From Fibrobacteraceae bacterium (GTDB lineage Bacteria; Fibrobacterota; Fibrobacteria; Fibrobacterales; Fibrobacteraceae), in contig JABUUT010000016.1 in assembly GCA_021443045.1 (NCBI GenBank), positions 1-17,114 on the forward strand: a stretch of 17,114 nucleotides of DNA, written 5' to 3'. Under the pieces are notes generated by a model. That model searched no databases. It had not been told where the DNA came from and saw nothing but the letters and a program-made list of their open reading frames with translations. Shown one piece after another: positions 6,663 to 14,532 of this stretch (position 1 is the stretch's first letter; the number at the start of each line of letters is the position of its first letter). The position numbers and the translations under genes are program-made.

Positions 6663-8198
6663 CTATGCAAAGTTGTAAAGATCGGTAATATCTTCGTTGT
6701 CTTTGTCGTACATCCAGAACTGGTTGCTGTGAGCACGTTCATCTTCGACCAAATTAATCTTCATGCCATGCTTGTGTTCCAAGTAGTTGAACATACGGTT
6801 CAAATCACGGCAAAGAATATCAATCATAGGTGTGCTTACAACCAAAGTAACTTCCCGAAGCTTACCCTTGGCATGAGCCCGAGCCATCCAACGGTCAATC
6901 ATGCCGATGGTTGTTTCCAAGCTGAACACGTGGCCATCACCATTGCAAATGGGGCACCGTTCAGTTTTTTCAGTCATCAAGTTTACGCGAACGCGCTTGC
7001 GTGTCACTTCCATGAGGCCGAACTGGCTAATGGGGGCAGGGCTAATAGGAGCCTTGTCTCTGCGAATAGCCTTGCGAAATTCGTTGTACACAATTTCGTT
7101 GTCGGCTTCCGTTTCCATATCAATAAAGTCGATAATGATAAGGCCACCCACATCACGAAGACGGAGCTGTTTTGCAATTTCATGACAGGCATCGATATTC
7201 GTTTCCAAAATAATCTTGCCCTGATCTTTGCCATGAACCTTGGGGCCCGTATTCACATCAATGGACACAAGGGCTTCGGTTTGCTCAATAACCAAGTTGC
7301 CACCGCGGGGAAGAGGTACCTGACGCTGCAGTGAACGGGCATATTCGTCTTCAATCTTGAAGTATTCAAACAGGCTTTCGTTGCTGCTCCAAAGCTTCAC
7401 CTTGTCCAGTTTGTCTGGAGAAAGAATCTTTAGATACTCGCGAAGGGCAAAATACTCTTCACGGTTGTCGATGTACACATAATCGGTGTTATCGCCAAAG
7501 TATTCCCGCACCGTCTGTTCAATGGAATCCGATTCTTCATAGATGCAAGTTTCGGCAGGCATGGTTTCGAAGTTGTACTTTGTGGCTTCCCACTTCGATT
7601 CCAATTCCCGCATCTGCTTGCTTATTTCAAATTCAGATTCGTTAAGACCATTGGTGCGAACAATGTAGCCCACATCGCGACCCTTAAGGCGGCGCACCAC
7701 CTTTTTAAACTCACGACGCTTGGCCGGGTCTCGTTCCCTTTTGGAAACCCCGATAAAGTTGGTGCCAGGCATGCAAACCAAAAAACGACCAGCAAAGCTA
7801 AGGTGTGTCGTTAAACGAGCACCCTTGGTGCTAATCGGTTCTTTTACAACCTGAACCATAATTTCTTGACCTTCCTGCAAAATTTCGTCAATGGAGACTT
7901 CCTTTGCAGAGCCACCTTCCTCATCATCGTCACCATATTCACGACGCAACAATTCATTGCGGTCCATGGCGTCTTCTTGATGAAGAAAGCCAGCTTTTTC
8001 CAGGCCAATGTCAATGAATGCGGCCTTAAGCGCAGGAAGCACCTTTTGCACCACACCCTTATAAATATTGCCCAGAACTCGATTAGAAGAAACGCCCTCT
8101 ACTACCAATTCAGCAAGCTCACCATCTTCCATGATGGCGATGCGCTTTTCGTAGGGGGTCTTACTAATCAAAATTCCGCGCTTACATTTATTTGCCAT
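6663..8198 (-). CDS. rng: Ribonuclease G (Rne/Rng family)
   Basis: This cytoplasmic single-strand endoribonuclease is expected to act in rRNA 5'-end maturation and mRNA decay. The 511 residues match RNase G (489 in E. coli) and lack the long C-terminal scaffold of RNase E. An S1 domain (about 40-130) carries an acidic insert (residues 90-94, DDDEE). The 5'-phosphate sensor is represented by V180-R181-T182. The catalytic metal-binding Asp residues are D314 in SIDVNTG and D357 in IIIDFIDM. The Zn-link CPIC is C415/C418 in RCPICNGDG. I chose ATG 8198 because AGGAG lies 5 nt upstream and the protein then begins MANKCKRGILIS, typical of the family; the frame stays open to 8291 but those 31 residues fit no homologue that I know. 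It is a separate transcription unit with a long leader. Confidence 0.95.
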   Translation of the reverse strand: MANKCKRGILISKTPYEKRIAIMEDGELAELVVEGVSSNRVLGNIYKGVVQKVLPALKAAFIDIGLEKAGFLHQEDAMDRNELLRREYGDDDEEGGSAKEVSIDEILQEGQEIMVQVVKEPISTKGARLTTHLSFAGRFLVCMPGTNFIGVSKRERDPAKRREFKKVVRRLKGRDVGYIVRTNGLNESEFEISKQMRELESKWEATKYNFETMPAETCIYEESDSIEQTVREYFGDNTDYVYIDNREEYFALREYLKILSPDKLDKVKLWSSNESLFEYFKIEDEYARSLQRQVPLPRGGNLVIEQTEALVSIDVNTGPKVHGKDQGKIILETNIDACHEIAKQLRLRDVGGLIIIDFIDMETEADNEIVYNEFRKAIRRDKAPISPAPISQFGLMEVTRKRVRVNLMTEKTERCPICNGDGHVFSLETTIGMIDRWMARAHAKGKLREVTLVVSTPMIDILCRDLNRMFNYLEHKHGMKINLVEDERAHSNQFWMYDKDNEDITDLYNFA

Positions 8199-8342
8199 TA
8201 AAACTCCTAAAAGTAAAGCAAAACTTGATAGACGTAAAACATGTTTACCCCAAGACCATGCCAAAAGTATGACACCTGTCCGAGCCGCCACTGCTTATTT
8301 ACGGAAAGTACCGCACGCCTGCAATAAACAGCCTGGGGATTA

Positions 8343-8350
8343 CAAATATA
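8343..8350 (-). promoter_or_regulatory. Putative rng promoter element, TATATTTG
   Basis: On the minus strand TATATTTG is an exact match to the Bacteroidetes -7 consensus TAnnTTTG. It lies 144 nt upstream of the rng ATG and downstream of the importer-operon terminator. The implied leader is about 140 nt. It includes a near-palindrome at 8234-8248 (GTAAAACATGTTTAC on plus). No TTTG box was found at the expected upstream spacing. Confidence 0.5.
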
Positions 8351-8423
8351 ATATAGTCCATAAACACCCATTGGCCACTATCTTTAAATTTAGGTCTATT
8401 TTGGCATACAGTCGCCCCATAAA

Positions 8424-8453
8424 AAAACCCCGGGCTTTTATCCCGAGGCTTTT
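8424..8453 (-). terminator. Terminator of the ABC importer operon
   Basis: On the minus strand AAAAGCCTCGGG pairs with CCCGGGGTTTT, counting G-T wobbles, around a 7-nt loop. The T-run continues to about 8421. It lies 53 nt past the oppF stop, with no other gene between, and separates the importer operon from rng. Confidence 0.8.
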
Positions 8454-8505
8454 AAAAAATACACACAAGTGCTGGCCTAAATTAAGCCAGCCATTATGTA
8501 GACTA

Positions 8506-9315
8506 TCACTTCTTGGAACGATGGCTGTTCTTAATCCATTCAGTCTTGTGAACTTCAGGAATATCGTCCAGCAAACGCAGGGTATTGGGCTCGTTAGTGT
8601 TGTCCAACACTTCAGCAGGAGTACCCTGGTTAACAATCTTACCGTCGTGCATAATAAAGATACGGTCGCTAACATAGTTGGCAAGACCAATATCGTGGGT
8701 AATGAACACCACGGTCATCTTCAGTTCATCTTTTAATTTGCGAAGGTAATCCAAAATGTTGGCACGAACGCAGGCGTCCACCATGGAGGTGGCTTCGTCG
8801 GCAATCAACACCTTGGGGCGCAAGGCAAAGATACGAGCCAAAAGCATACGCTGCATCTGACCACCGGAAAGTTCAAATGGATACTTGCCTTCGATGTCAG
8901 CTGGGGTAACGTTTACAGCCAGGAGGCCTTCATCTACGCGGCGACGAATTTCTTCCTTGCTGGGCTTATCCTTGAGAATGTTCAAGGCATCTTCAAGCTG
9001 GGAACGAATGGTAAAGAACTGGTTGAAGCATCCAAAGGGGTCTTGGAACACAAACTGGACTTCGTTCCAGTGGTCCTTTACGTTTTTAATAGGCTTGTCG
9101 CGATAGAGGAACTGGCCCCGAGTAGGCTGGATAAGGCCCAGCATAATCTTTGCCAAAACACTTTTACCACAACCCGAACCACCCACAATGGAGATGAATT
9201 CTTCGTCATAGATGTCGAAGGAAACGTCACTGACGGCGGTCTTCAGGTTCTTGCCGGCGCCAAAGTCCTTGCTTAAACGCTTGGCAGAAAATACAACGGG
9301 TTTATTACTTAGCAT
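8506..9315 (-). CDS. oppF: Opp/Dpp-type ABC importer ATPase, F subunit
   Basis: This is the second ATP-binding subunit of a peptide- or oligosaccharide-type importer, acting at the inner face of the cytoplasmic membrane. All nucleotide motifs are present: Walker A GGSGCGKS (45-52), Q-loop Gln91 in FVFQDP, canonical signature LSGGQ (149-153), Walker B VLIADE (169-174) and switch His207. The D-loop region reads ATSMVD rather than PTSALD. At 269 residues it is shorter than typical OppF (~320): the C-terminal oligopeptide-transporter extension with its Cys cluster is absent and the end is a basic KNSHRSKK. The ATG overlaps the end of oppD by 11 bp, with GAGGTG just upstream, so translation is probably coupled. 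It is the last gene of the A-B-C-D-F operon. Confidence 0.92.
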   Translation of the reverse strand: MLSNKPVVFSAKRLSKDFGAGKNLKTAVSDVSFDIYDEEFISIVGGSGCGKSVLAKIMLGLIQPTRGQFLYRDKPIKNVKDHWNEVQFVFQDPFGCFNQFFTIRSQLEDALNILKDKPSKEEIRRRVDEGLLAVNVTPADIEGKYPFELSGGQMQRMLLARIFALRPKVLIADEATSMVDACVRANILDYLRKLKDELKMTVVFITHDIGLANYVSDRIFIMHDGKIVNQGTPAEVLDNTNEPNTLRLLDDIPEVHKTEWIKNSHRSKK

Positions 9316-10318
9316 AATCGCACCTCACATCACGGGCACCGACTTCGCGGAGATTCTGAAGATTACGTTTACAATCTGGGCAAGCCTGCTTACAACGAGG
9401 AGCAAAGCGGCAGCCGCGGATTTTGTCCATGTCTTTGTCACGGAGGCTTGGAGGGGCTCCTTCAATAGCCACAGGATGACGACCGCGCTGGGAAGCTTCT
9501 GTGGAGAGCATAGCGCCCATAAGAGCCTGGGTGTATGGGTGACGAGGGTCCTTAACCACTTGTTCTGCAGTACCCTTTTCCACAATCTGGCCTGCATACA
9601 TAATGGCAATGTTGTCGGCCACATGGTAAAGCAGGGGAAGTTCGTGGGTAATAAAGATCATAGTCTGGAAGATGCCCTTGTCCAAAAGGTCAAAGATCAT
9701 CTTGATCACTTCCTTCTGGGTGGAAACATCCAAGGCAGAAGTGGGTTCATCGGCAATAACCATCTGGGGGTTCAGAATGGTAGAAATACCGATTACGGAA
9801 CGTTGGCGTTCACCAGCAGTAAGCTGGATGGGGTAGGAATTCAGCACCCGCTGAGTATCCATGCCAAAGAGGTCGAAGCGTTCACAGAGACGGTCGTAAA
9901 CTTCTTTCTGGTCAAGAGTTTTGCCAGGCTGCTGGTGGGCCTTAATTACGTCGGCAGCAATATCCTTGATTTTGCGAACAGGGTTCAAGGCGTTAAAGGC
10001 ACCCTGAGGAATCATGGATACCTTCTGGGCCAAAACGTTGGCGCGAACATCTTCGATGGTGCGACCCATGAGGGATTCCATCTTGCCATCGGCATTGCGC
10101 ACCCGAACATCACCATTCTCTGGATAGAGAGGAGGAATGCACATACCCATAAGGCCAGATACCAAGGTAGACTTACCGCAACCAGATTCACCAGCAATAC
10201 CGAGAATTTCACCTTGCTTCATGTTGAAGGAAACATCGGTAACAGCGTGAGTCTTGTCGCCAAAGCGACCGAGGTAATAAAGACTGAGATTTTCTACTTC
10301 AAATACATTTTCAGACAT
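9305..10318 (-). CDS. oppD: Opp/Dpp-type ABC importer ATPase, D subunit
   Basis: This is the first ATPase of the importer. It has Walker A GESGCGKS (43-50), Q-loop Gln105 (MIPQGAFNALNP), Walker B MVIADE (186-191) with D-loop SALD, and switch His225. The ABC signature is LTAGE (166-170) instead of LSGGQ/M, a notable departure. The C-terminal extension is complete: HPYTQALMGA (260-269), GAPPSLRD (287-294) and cysteines 303, 309, 313, 316 and 333 in the arrangement typical of OppD/DppD. In some homologues these cysteines have been linked to an iron-sulfur cluster. Its ATG follows the oppC stop by 10 bp with GAGGT as ribosome site, and its 3' end overlaps oppF. Confidence 0.93.
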   Translation of the reverse strand: MSENVFEVENLSLYYLGRFGDKTHAVTDVSFNMKQGEILGIAGESGCGKSTLVSGLMGMCIPPLYPENGDVRVRNADGKMESLMGRTIEDVRANVLAQKVSMIPQGAFNALNPVRKIKDIAADVIKAHQQPGKTLDQKEVYDRLCERFDLFGMDTQRVLNSYPIQLTAGERQRSVIGISTILNPQMVIADEPTSALDVSTQKEVIKMIFDLLDKGIFQTMIFITHELPLLYHVADNIAIMYAGQIVEKGTAEQVVKDPRHPYTQALMGAMLSTEASQRGRHPVAIEGAPPSLRDKDMDKIRGCRFAPRCKQACPDCKRNLQNLREVGARDVRCDYAK

Positions 10319-10328
10319 TTTCTACCTC

Positions 10329-11174
10329 TTACTTGCGAAGACGTGGGTTAAAGACGCCTTCCATAGAAGTATTGATCAGATACAGCGCAAACACTGTGAG
10401 GGTGATGATCAATGTTGCAGGAAGGAATGCAATCCAGATACTGTCGGAGAGAGCACCATTATCTTTAGCTTGGTTCAGGATGATACCCAGAGAGGTGGAA
10501 TCCAGAGGGCCAAGGCCAATCATGGAGATGGATGCTTCAGACAGAATGCCGGAAGAAACTTGCATGATGAACACCATGAACACGTAAGAAAGCAAGTAGG
10601 GAAGCACATGCTTGATAACGATATTCAAGGAACTTGCACCGTTGATGCGGGCAAGGGCAATGTGGTCTCGGCTACGGAGGGCAGAGGCCTGAGCACGAAC
10701 GGCACGGGCAGACCAGCTCCAAGCGGTAAGGCCAATAATGAGGCCAATCAGCGTGAGGGAACGACCATCCTTAACAGCAGAGCTGATGAGAACGAGAATC
10801 ACGAACTGTGGAATAACGATGAACAAGTTGGTGAACATGTTCAAAATTTCGTCAATCCAACCGCCGCGGAAACCGCCGAAGAGACCTATCAAAACACCAA
10901 TGCAGGTGGCAATAATGCCGGCGACAAAACCTACATACAGGGAAGACTGCAAACCCGAAATGAGGAGGGATACATAGTCACGACCCAAGTGGTCTGTTCC
11001 CAGCAGGTGGTCTGCACTAGAAGCGGCATAAGGACCCGCAAGAATGTCACGGGCATTTGTATCTACATGGTAGAATACAGGGCCCAAAAATGCAATGAGT
11101 AATGTGATAAAGAAAATGGAAATGCCCACAACAAACATTGGGGATTTCATTAAGTTCTTGAGAAGCTTAAGCAT
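10329..11174 (-). CDS. oppC: Opp/Dpp-type ABC importer permease, C subunit
   Basis: This is an inner-membrane permease of 281 residues, normal for DppC/OppC. A first membrane helix (about 13-33) is followed by the family hallmark HLLGTDHLGRD (56-66). Several further hydrophobic helices follow, plus an EAA coupling loop with ARINGASSLNIVIKHVLP that should dock on an ATPase. The C-terminus ends FNPRLRK, as is usual (cf. DPRLR). The start lies 2 bp after the oppB stop, and the GGAGGT ribosome site is inside the last oppB codons, so the two are translationally coupled. It pairs with OppB to form the channel. There is no insertion in its periplasmic loops, unlike OppB. Confidence 0.94.
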   Translation of the reverse strand: MLKLLKNLMKSPMFVVGISIFFITLLIAFLGPVFYHVDTNARDILAGPYAASSADHLLGTDHLGRDYVSLLISGLQSSLYVGFVAGIIATCIGVLIGLFGGFRGGWIDEILNMFTNLFIVIPQFVILVLISSAVKDGRSLTLIGLIIGLTAWSWSARAVRAQASALRSRDHIALARINGASSLNIVIKHVLPYLLSYVFMVFIMQVSSGILSEASISMIGLGPLDSTSLGIILNQAKDNGALSDSIWIAFLPATLIITLTVFALYLINTSMEGVFNPRLRK

Positions 11175-11176
11175 AA

Positions 11177-12559
11177 TTATTTACCTCCCATCTGGAGACC
11201 GGCTTTGACACGTGGGTCAAATACAGCGATCAAAACGTCAACGGCAAAGTTTGCAATGAGTACGCAAGTAGAAATCATCAAGGTACAACCCTGAATGGTT
11301 GCGTAGTCGTTCTGCTGGATGGCAGTGAGCATAGCCATACCGAGACCTGGGTAAGAGAAAATCATTTCTGTAATGAGGGCTCCACCCACCATGGTACCCA
11401 AAGACTGGGCAAGACCGGTGAGCTGAGGAAGCATGGCGTTGCGGAACACGTAGCTAATAATCTTGCCTTCGCGAAGACCCAGCCACTTTGCATACTTCAT
11501 GTAGTCTGTTCCCAATTCGTAAATACTCATGGAACGCATACCTGTTGCCTGACCCGAAAGAAGGATTGGGAAACAGGAGAAGAAAGGAAGCACATAGTAG
11601 AAGCCAAGGCTCTTGAAGAAGTCCAAGGAGAAGCTTGGAACCATGTCCATACTGTAGGCGCCCATGGCAGGGAACCAACCCAGAGTAATGGAAAAGAGAG
11701 CCACCAACAGCATACCAAACACAAAGTAAGGAACACCATTGAGGAACATGGCCACTGGGAAGAACACCTTGTCGAACACGCCACGCTTGTAGGCAGCAAA
11801 GGCACCCAGCAAGTTACCCACAATCCATCCAAGAACAATTGTTGGGAACTGGATAGCCAATGTCCAAGGAAGGGATTCCTTGATAATTTCGATAACTGGC
11901 TTTGGGTACTGGCTGTAAGAGAGACCGAAATCACCCTTGAACACATTCTTTGTGTAAACCAGGAACTGGGAAATGCCGGAAGCCAACTTAGGATCGTTCT
12001 TCAAAACAATCTTGTCGGTCATCACGGTATCTTGGCGTTCGGCCTGAATTTTTTCCATCACTGGAACTTTTTCAACCTTGGCCACCATCTTCTTGGTTTT
12101 CTTGTCCTTTTCCATTACTGGCTTGCCCTTGGCATCAAGAACAGGCTTTTCTTCAAAAACCAAGTTGCCAGCTTCGTCTATCTTCTGCACTTCAACCATT
12201 ACAGGGTTGCCTTCGGCATCGGTAACCTTGGTGGTCTTCATTACAGGATTGCCAGCAGAATCAAGCTTGGCCACCTTTTCGGTAACCATTTGACCATTAG
12301 CATCTACTTCTGGTTCGTAAATTACGGAACCATTGTCGTCAAGTTCAGCCATACCGAAGGAAACCAGGAGTTGTTCCTTCTTGACTTTGGCTTCTTCTGG
12401 AGAAAGGCCCTGAGCGGCCTTACCCATGATGATATCTACAGGGCTATTATCGCCAAGGCGAGGCAACGCAAAGTTGATGCCCACAGCAACAATAAAAGTC
12501 AGGAGATACCAAAATGCCTTTTGTAGGACATATCGTAGCATAGGATATTGTTTAAGCAT
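11177..12559 (-). CDS. oppB: Opp/Dpp-type ABC importer permease, B subunit, with large periplasmic insert
   Basis: At 460 residues it is about 120 longer than usual for DppB/OppB. The N-terminal helix (about 14-32) and LPRLGDNSP precede the first periplasmic loop. In this loop residues ~71-188 are an extra segment placed where relatives run straight from E-x-L-x-x-x-x-G to the Q-F-x-x-Y...GDFG-x-S block (here 198-214). Inside the insert are five exact-length 14-residue repeats (85-154) preceded by a 12-residue unit. The rest is standard: five further helices, an EAA loop KYAKWLGLREGKIISYVF followed by RNAMLPQ, and the FDPRVK end. The reading frame is intact through the insert. ATG 12559 has AAGGA upstream and lies 12 bp after the oppA stop. 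Confidence 0.93.
   Translation of the reverse strand: MLKQYPMLRYVLQKAFWYLLTFIVAVGINFALPRLGDNSPVDIIMGKAAQGLSPEEAKVKKEQLLVSFGMAELDDNGSVIYEPEVDANGQMVTEKVAKLDSAGNPVMKTTKVTDAEGNPVMVEVQKIDEAGNLVFEEKPVLDAKGKPVMEKDKKTKKMVAKVEKVPVMEKIQAERQDTVMTDKIVLKNDPKLASGISQFLVYTKNVFKGDFGLSYSQYPKPVIEIIKESLPWTLAIQFPTIVLGWIVGNLLGAFAAYKRGVFDKVFFPVAMFLNGVPYFVFGMLLVALFSITLGWFPAMGAYSMDMVPSFSLDFFKSLGFYYVLPFFSCFPILLSGQATGMRSMSIYELGTDYMKYAKWLGLREGKIISYVFRNAMLPQLTGLAQSLGTMVGGALITEMIFSYPGLGMAMLTAIQQNDYATIQGCTLMISTCVLIANFAVDVLIAVFDPRVKAGLQMGGK
12098..12343 (-). repeat. 42-bp coding repeats in oppB (14-residue units)
   Basis: Residues 85-98, 99-112, 113-126, 127-140 and 141-154 share the pattern x-D-A/S/E-x-G-N/K-P-V-M-x(5). 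Examples are LDSAGNPVMKTTKV, TDAEGNPVMVEVQK and LDAKGKPVMEKDKK. A shorter 12-residue unit (73-84, LDDNGSVIYEPE) comes first. DNA identity between units is lower than protein similarity, so this is not a very recent duplication. Confidence 0.85.
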
Positions 12560-12571
12560 TTGTCGTCCTTA

Positions 12572-14398
12572 TTATTTAGAAAGCTTGAGGTTCCAAAGAA
12601 TCTTGGTGCCGCTGGCAACCCATGGAAGCTGCTGAGGAGCGTATGGATTCTTTTCGTTAGGCCAGTTGGTCCAGACACGGTCGCTATATTCATAGAACTG
12701 TTCTGGCAAGTATACCAGAGGAATAGCAGGCTGGTCTTCCATAAAGATGCGGTTCAGTTCACGGTAAGCCTGAGCCTTGGCATCTTCGTCGGTCATTAAA
12801 GGAATGGCGCTGAGAAGGCTATCGATTTCTGGACGGAAACCGGGTGTGCCTGGCTGGTTGTAACGGCCAATGTTGGTACCGGCCCAGGCGCCAAGAGGCT
12901 GCCAGTCTCTAGAAGAAATAACTTCGTTAAAGCGGCTCCATGGAAGAGAAGGAGAAACGTCGGCTGTTGGCTTGTGCATTACCAAGTCAAAGTTGCCCAT
13001 GCCCATAGCAGGCCAGTACTGGCCACCATCCACAAAACCTTCACGAATGTCGATGCCAGCCTTGCGCATGCCTTCTACAGCAATGGTCACAATGGCTTCC
13101 CAGTCTGTCCAACCAGCTGGGCAAGTAATAAAGAGGGTAGGAATCTTTTCGCCCTTGGCGTTTTCCATGTGGTTTAGAGAACCATCATCATTGAATACAG
13201 ACTTGTAGCCCGCTTCAGAAAGCATCTGCTTTACGGCAGCAGTGCGCTTGGCTTCGTCTGTGATGTTCACGTCCACACCAAACTTCTGACAATCTTCGTC
13301 ATTAATATACTTGCCTTCCAGCTTGGTAGGAATGATGAGGCCCGGCTTAATCTGGGAGGAGTAGTTGGAAACGGCGAATGTGCGAATAGCGTTGTAGTCA
13401 ATGGCTGCGGCCAAGGCTCTGCGGAAACGCTTGTCGTTCAGAGGTTCCTTGAGGGTGTTGATCATGAGCATGGGCATGGCACCCGGCTGGAAGTAAGGAG
13501 CATCGTCGTACCAAGTGTGTACGCCAGCACCCTTCTTGTGCCAAATGCGAGGAATGAAGCTCATGGAAGCGTCCAACTTGCCTTCACGCATGGCGATGGT
13601 GTTGTGTTCATTGTTCTTGTAAATGGGGTGAACAATGTACTTAGGAGCAGGGAGCTTGCCTTCATGGAGGGCTGCATTTCCCCAGTAATCATCGCGACGA
13701 ATCAAGGTGATTTTGTTGGCACTGTAGTCATGAATGGTATATGGACCAGAAACCACAATATCCTTGTCCATCATAAGCTTCTTCACTTCGTCAAAGGAAG
13801 ACTCAGCGATAAGCTTGTTGAATATGTGTGCTGGAGCTATGCGGATTGCCTGGAGCAGGTCGCGCACAGAAAGTGGGTTATTACGTTTGTCTTTAGCAAC
13901 AATAAAGGAAAGACGTTCACGAACAGCCTTATCCTCGCCTGCTGGTTCAAGGGTATCTACGTGGATTGCAGAAATCTGTTCTGTTGTATTGATGGAACCC
14001 TTAGTGAACATGAAGATAACGTCATTGGAGTTAACCTGGACACCATCGCTCCACTTGGCAGCCGGATTGAGGTCAACAACAATGCTATCGTTGTTGGACA
14101 ATTCTTCAACCAAGCTACCCAGAAGAGGTTCTGTTTCACCAGTCAGGGTGTTGTAAGTGAGAAGGGGTTCATAAACCAGGTTGAAGCGGCCACCTATAGG
14201 CCAAGCAGCCATCCAGCTTTCCGCAAGGGGGTTAAAAGTTGCAGGTGCGCCCCACTGCTGACCAGACAAGTAGAGGGTTTCGCTACGAGGCAAAACATTC
14301 TCTGCGGACTGCTGATCATCACTGCTGCACCCTGAAAAAATTGCACCACATGCCGAAAGAGCTAATGCTGTCTTGGCAATCGATTTCAATCCAATCAT
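12572..14398 (-). CDS. oppA: Extracytoplasmic solute-binding lipoprotein, family 5 (OppA/DppA)
   Basis: This 608-residue lipoprotein captures substrate for the importer encoded downstream. The N-terminus has a short hydrophobic signal with two possible lipobox cysteines, C17 (LSAC) and C24 (FSGC). C24 is favoured because SSDD follows and the hydrophobic stretch is then long enough. SBP_bac_5 hallmarks are LVYEPLLTYN (74-83), AAKWSDG...VNSNDVIF near residue 115-130, and VVSGPYTI and RRDDYWG further in. The start of the mature domain, TLYLSGQQWGAPATFNP (41-57) with further Trp at 62 and 66, resembles the cello-oligosaccharide-binding branch of the family (Thermotoga type) more than classic OppA. 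That is a memory-based inference, and peptide binding remains possible. AGAGGA lies just upstream of ATG 14398. It is the first gene of the operon. Confidence 0.93.
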   Translation of the reverse strand: MIGLKSIAKTALALSACGAIFSGCSSDDQQSAENVLPRSETLYLSGQQWGAPATFNPLAESWMAAWPIGGRFNLVYEPLLTYNTLTGETEPLLGSLVEELSNNDSIVVDLNPAAKWSDGVQVNSNDVIFMFTKGSINTTEQISAIHVDTLEPAGEDKAVRERLSFIVAKDKRNNPLSVRDLLQAIRIAPAHIFNKLIAESSFDEVKKLMMDKDIVVSGPYTIHDYSANKITLIRRDDYWGNAALHEGKLPAPKYIVHPIYKNNEHNTIAMREGKLDASMSFIPRIWHKKGAGVHTWYDDAPYFQPGAMPMLMINTLKEPLNDKRFRRALAAAIDYNAIRTFAVSNYSSQIKPGLIIPTKLEGKYINDEDCQKFGVDVNITDEAKRTAAVKQMLSEAGYKSVFNDDGSLNHMENAKGEKIPTLFITCPAGWTDWEAIVTIAVEGMRKAGIDIREGFVDGGQYWPAMGMGNFDLVMHKPTADVSPSLPWSRFNEVISSRDWQPLGAWAGTNIGRYNQPGTPGFRPEIDSLLSAIPLMTDEDAKAQAYRELNRIFMEDQPAIPLVYLPEQFYEYSDRVWTNWPNEKNPYAPQQLPWVASGTKILWNLKLSK

Positions 14399-14414
14399 TG
14401 TGTCCTCTTATTAG

Positions 14415-14436
14415 AAAAAGCCAATGAAGGCTTTTT
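14415..14436 (-). promoter_or_regulatory. Terminator-like hairpin in the oppA leader
   Basis: On the minus strand AAAAAGCC-TTCATT-GGCTTTTT forms an 8-bp stem whose 3' arm is itself a T-run, between the promoter element (14454-14461) and the oppA ribosome site (14403-14408). It could act as a weak attenuator or protect the mRNA end. Only three of the pairs are G-C, so strength is doubtful. No competing antiterminator was identified. Confidence 0.4.
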
Positions 14437-14453
14437 TTGATGAAAATTTTTCA

Positions 14454-14461
14454 GTAATATA
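14454..14461 (-). promoter_or_regulatory. Putative importer-operon promoter element, TATATTAC
   Basis: TATATTAC on the minus strand lies 55 nt upstream of the oppA ATG and matches the TATMTT series of this window. The surroundings are very AT-rich, so a chance match cannot be excluded. Confidence 0.4.
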
Positions 14462-14532
14462 GATTTTAAAAAAATGAATGTATCTCGTTTATTATAAATA
14501 ATTTAGGTCAAAAAGTATACACTTTGTGGAAA

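Noticed and set aside
8199..8291. Longer N-terminus of RNase G from 8291
   Set aside because: The extra 31 residues are unlike the family start, and AGGAG lies directly before ATG 8198.
8199..8505. A tRNA or other structured RNA gene between oppF and rng
   Set aside because: No cloverleaf-like pairing, T-loop consensus or CCA end was found; the region is explained by a terminator, a promoter element and a leader.
9212..10351. A 379-codon open frame on the plus strand opposite oppD
   Set aside because: It is antisense to a gene with all ABC ATPase motifs, has no recognisable domain or ribosome site, and is explained by codon bias of the minus-strand gene.
13517..14335. A 272-codon plus-strand frame opposite oppA
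   Set aside because: Antisense shadow of a well-supported binding-protein gene; no ribosome site or domain.
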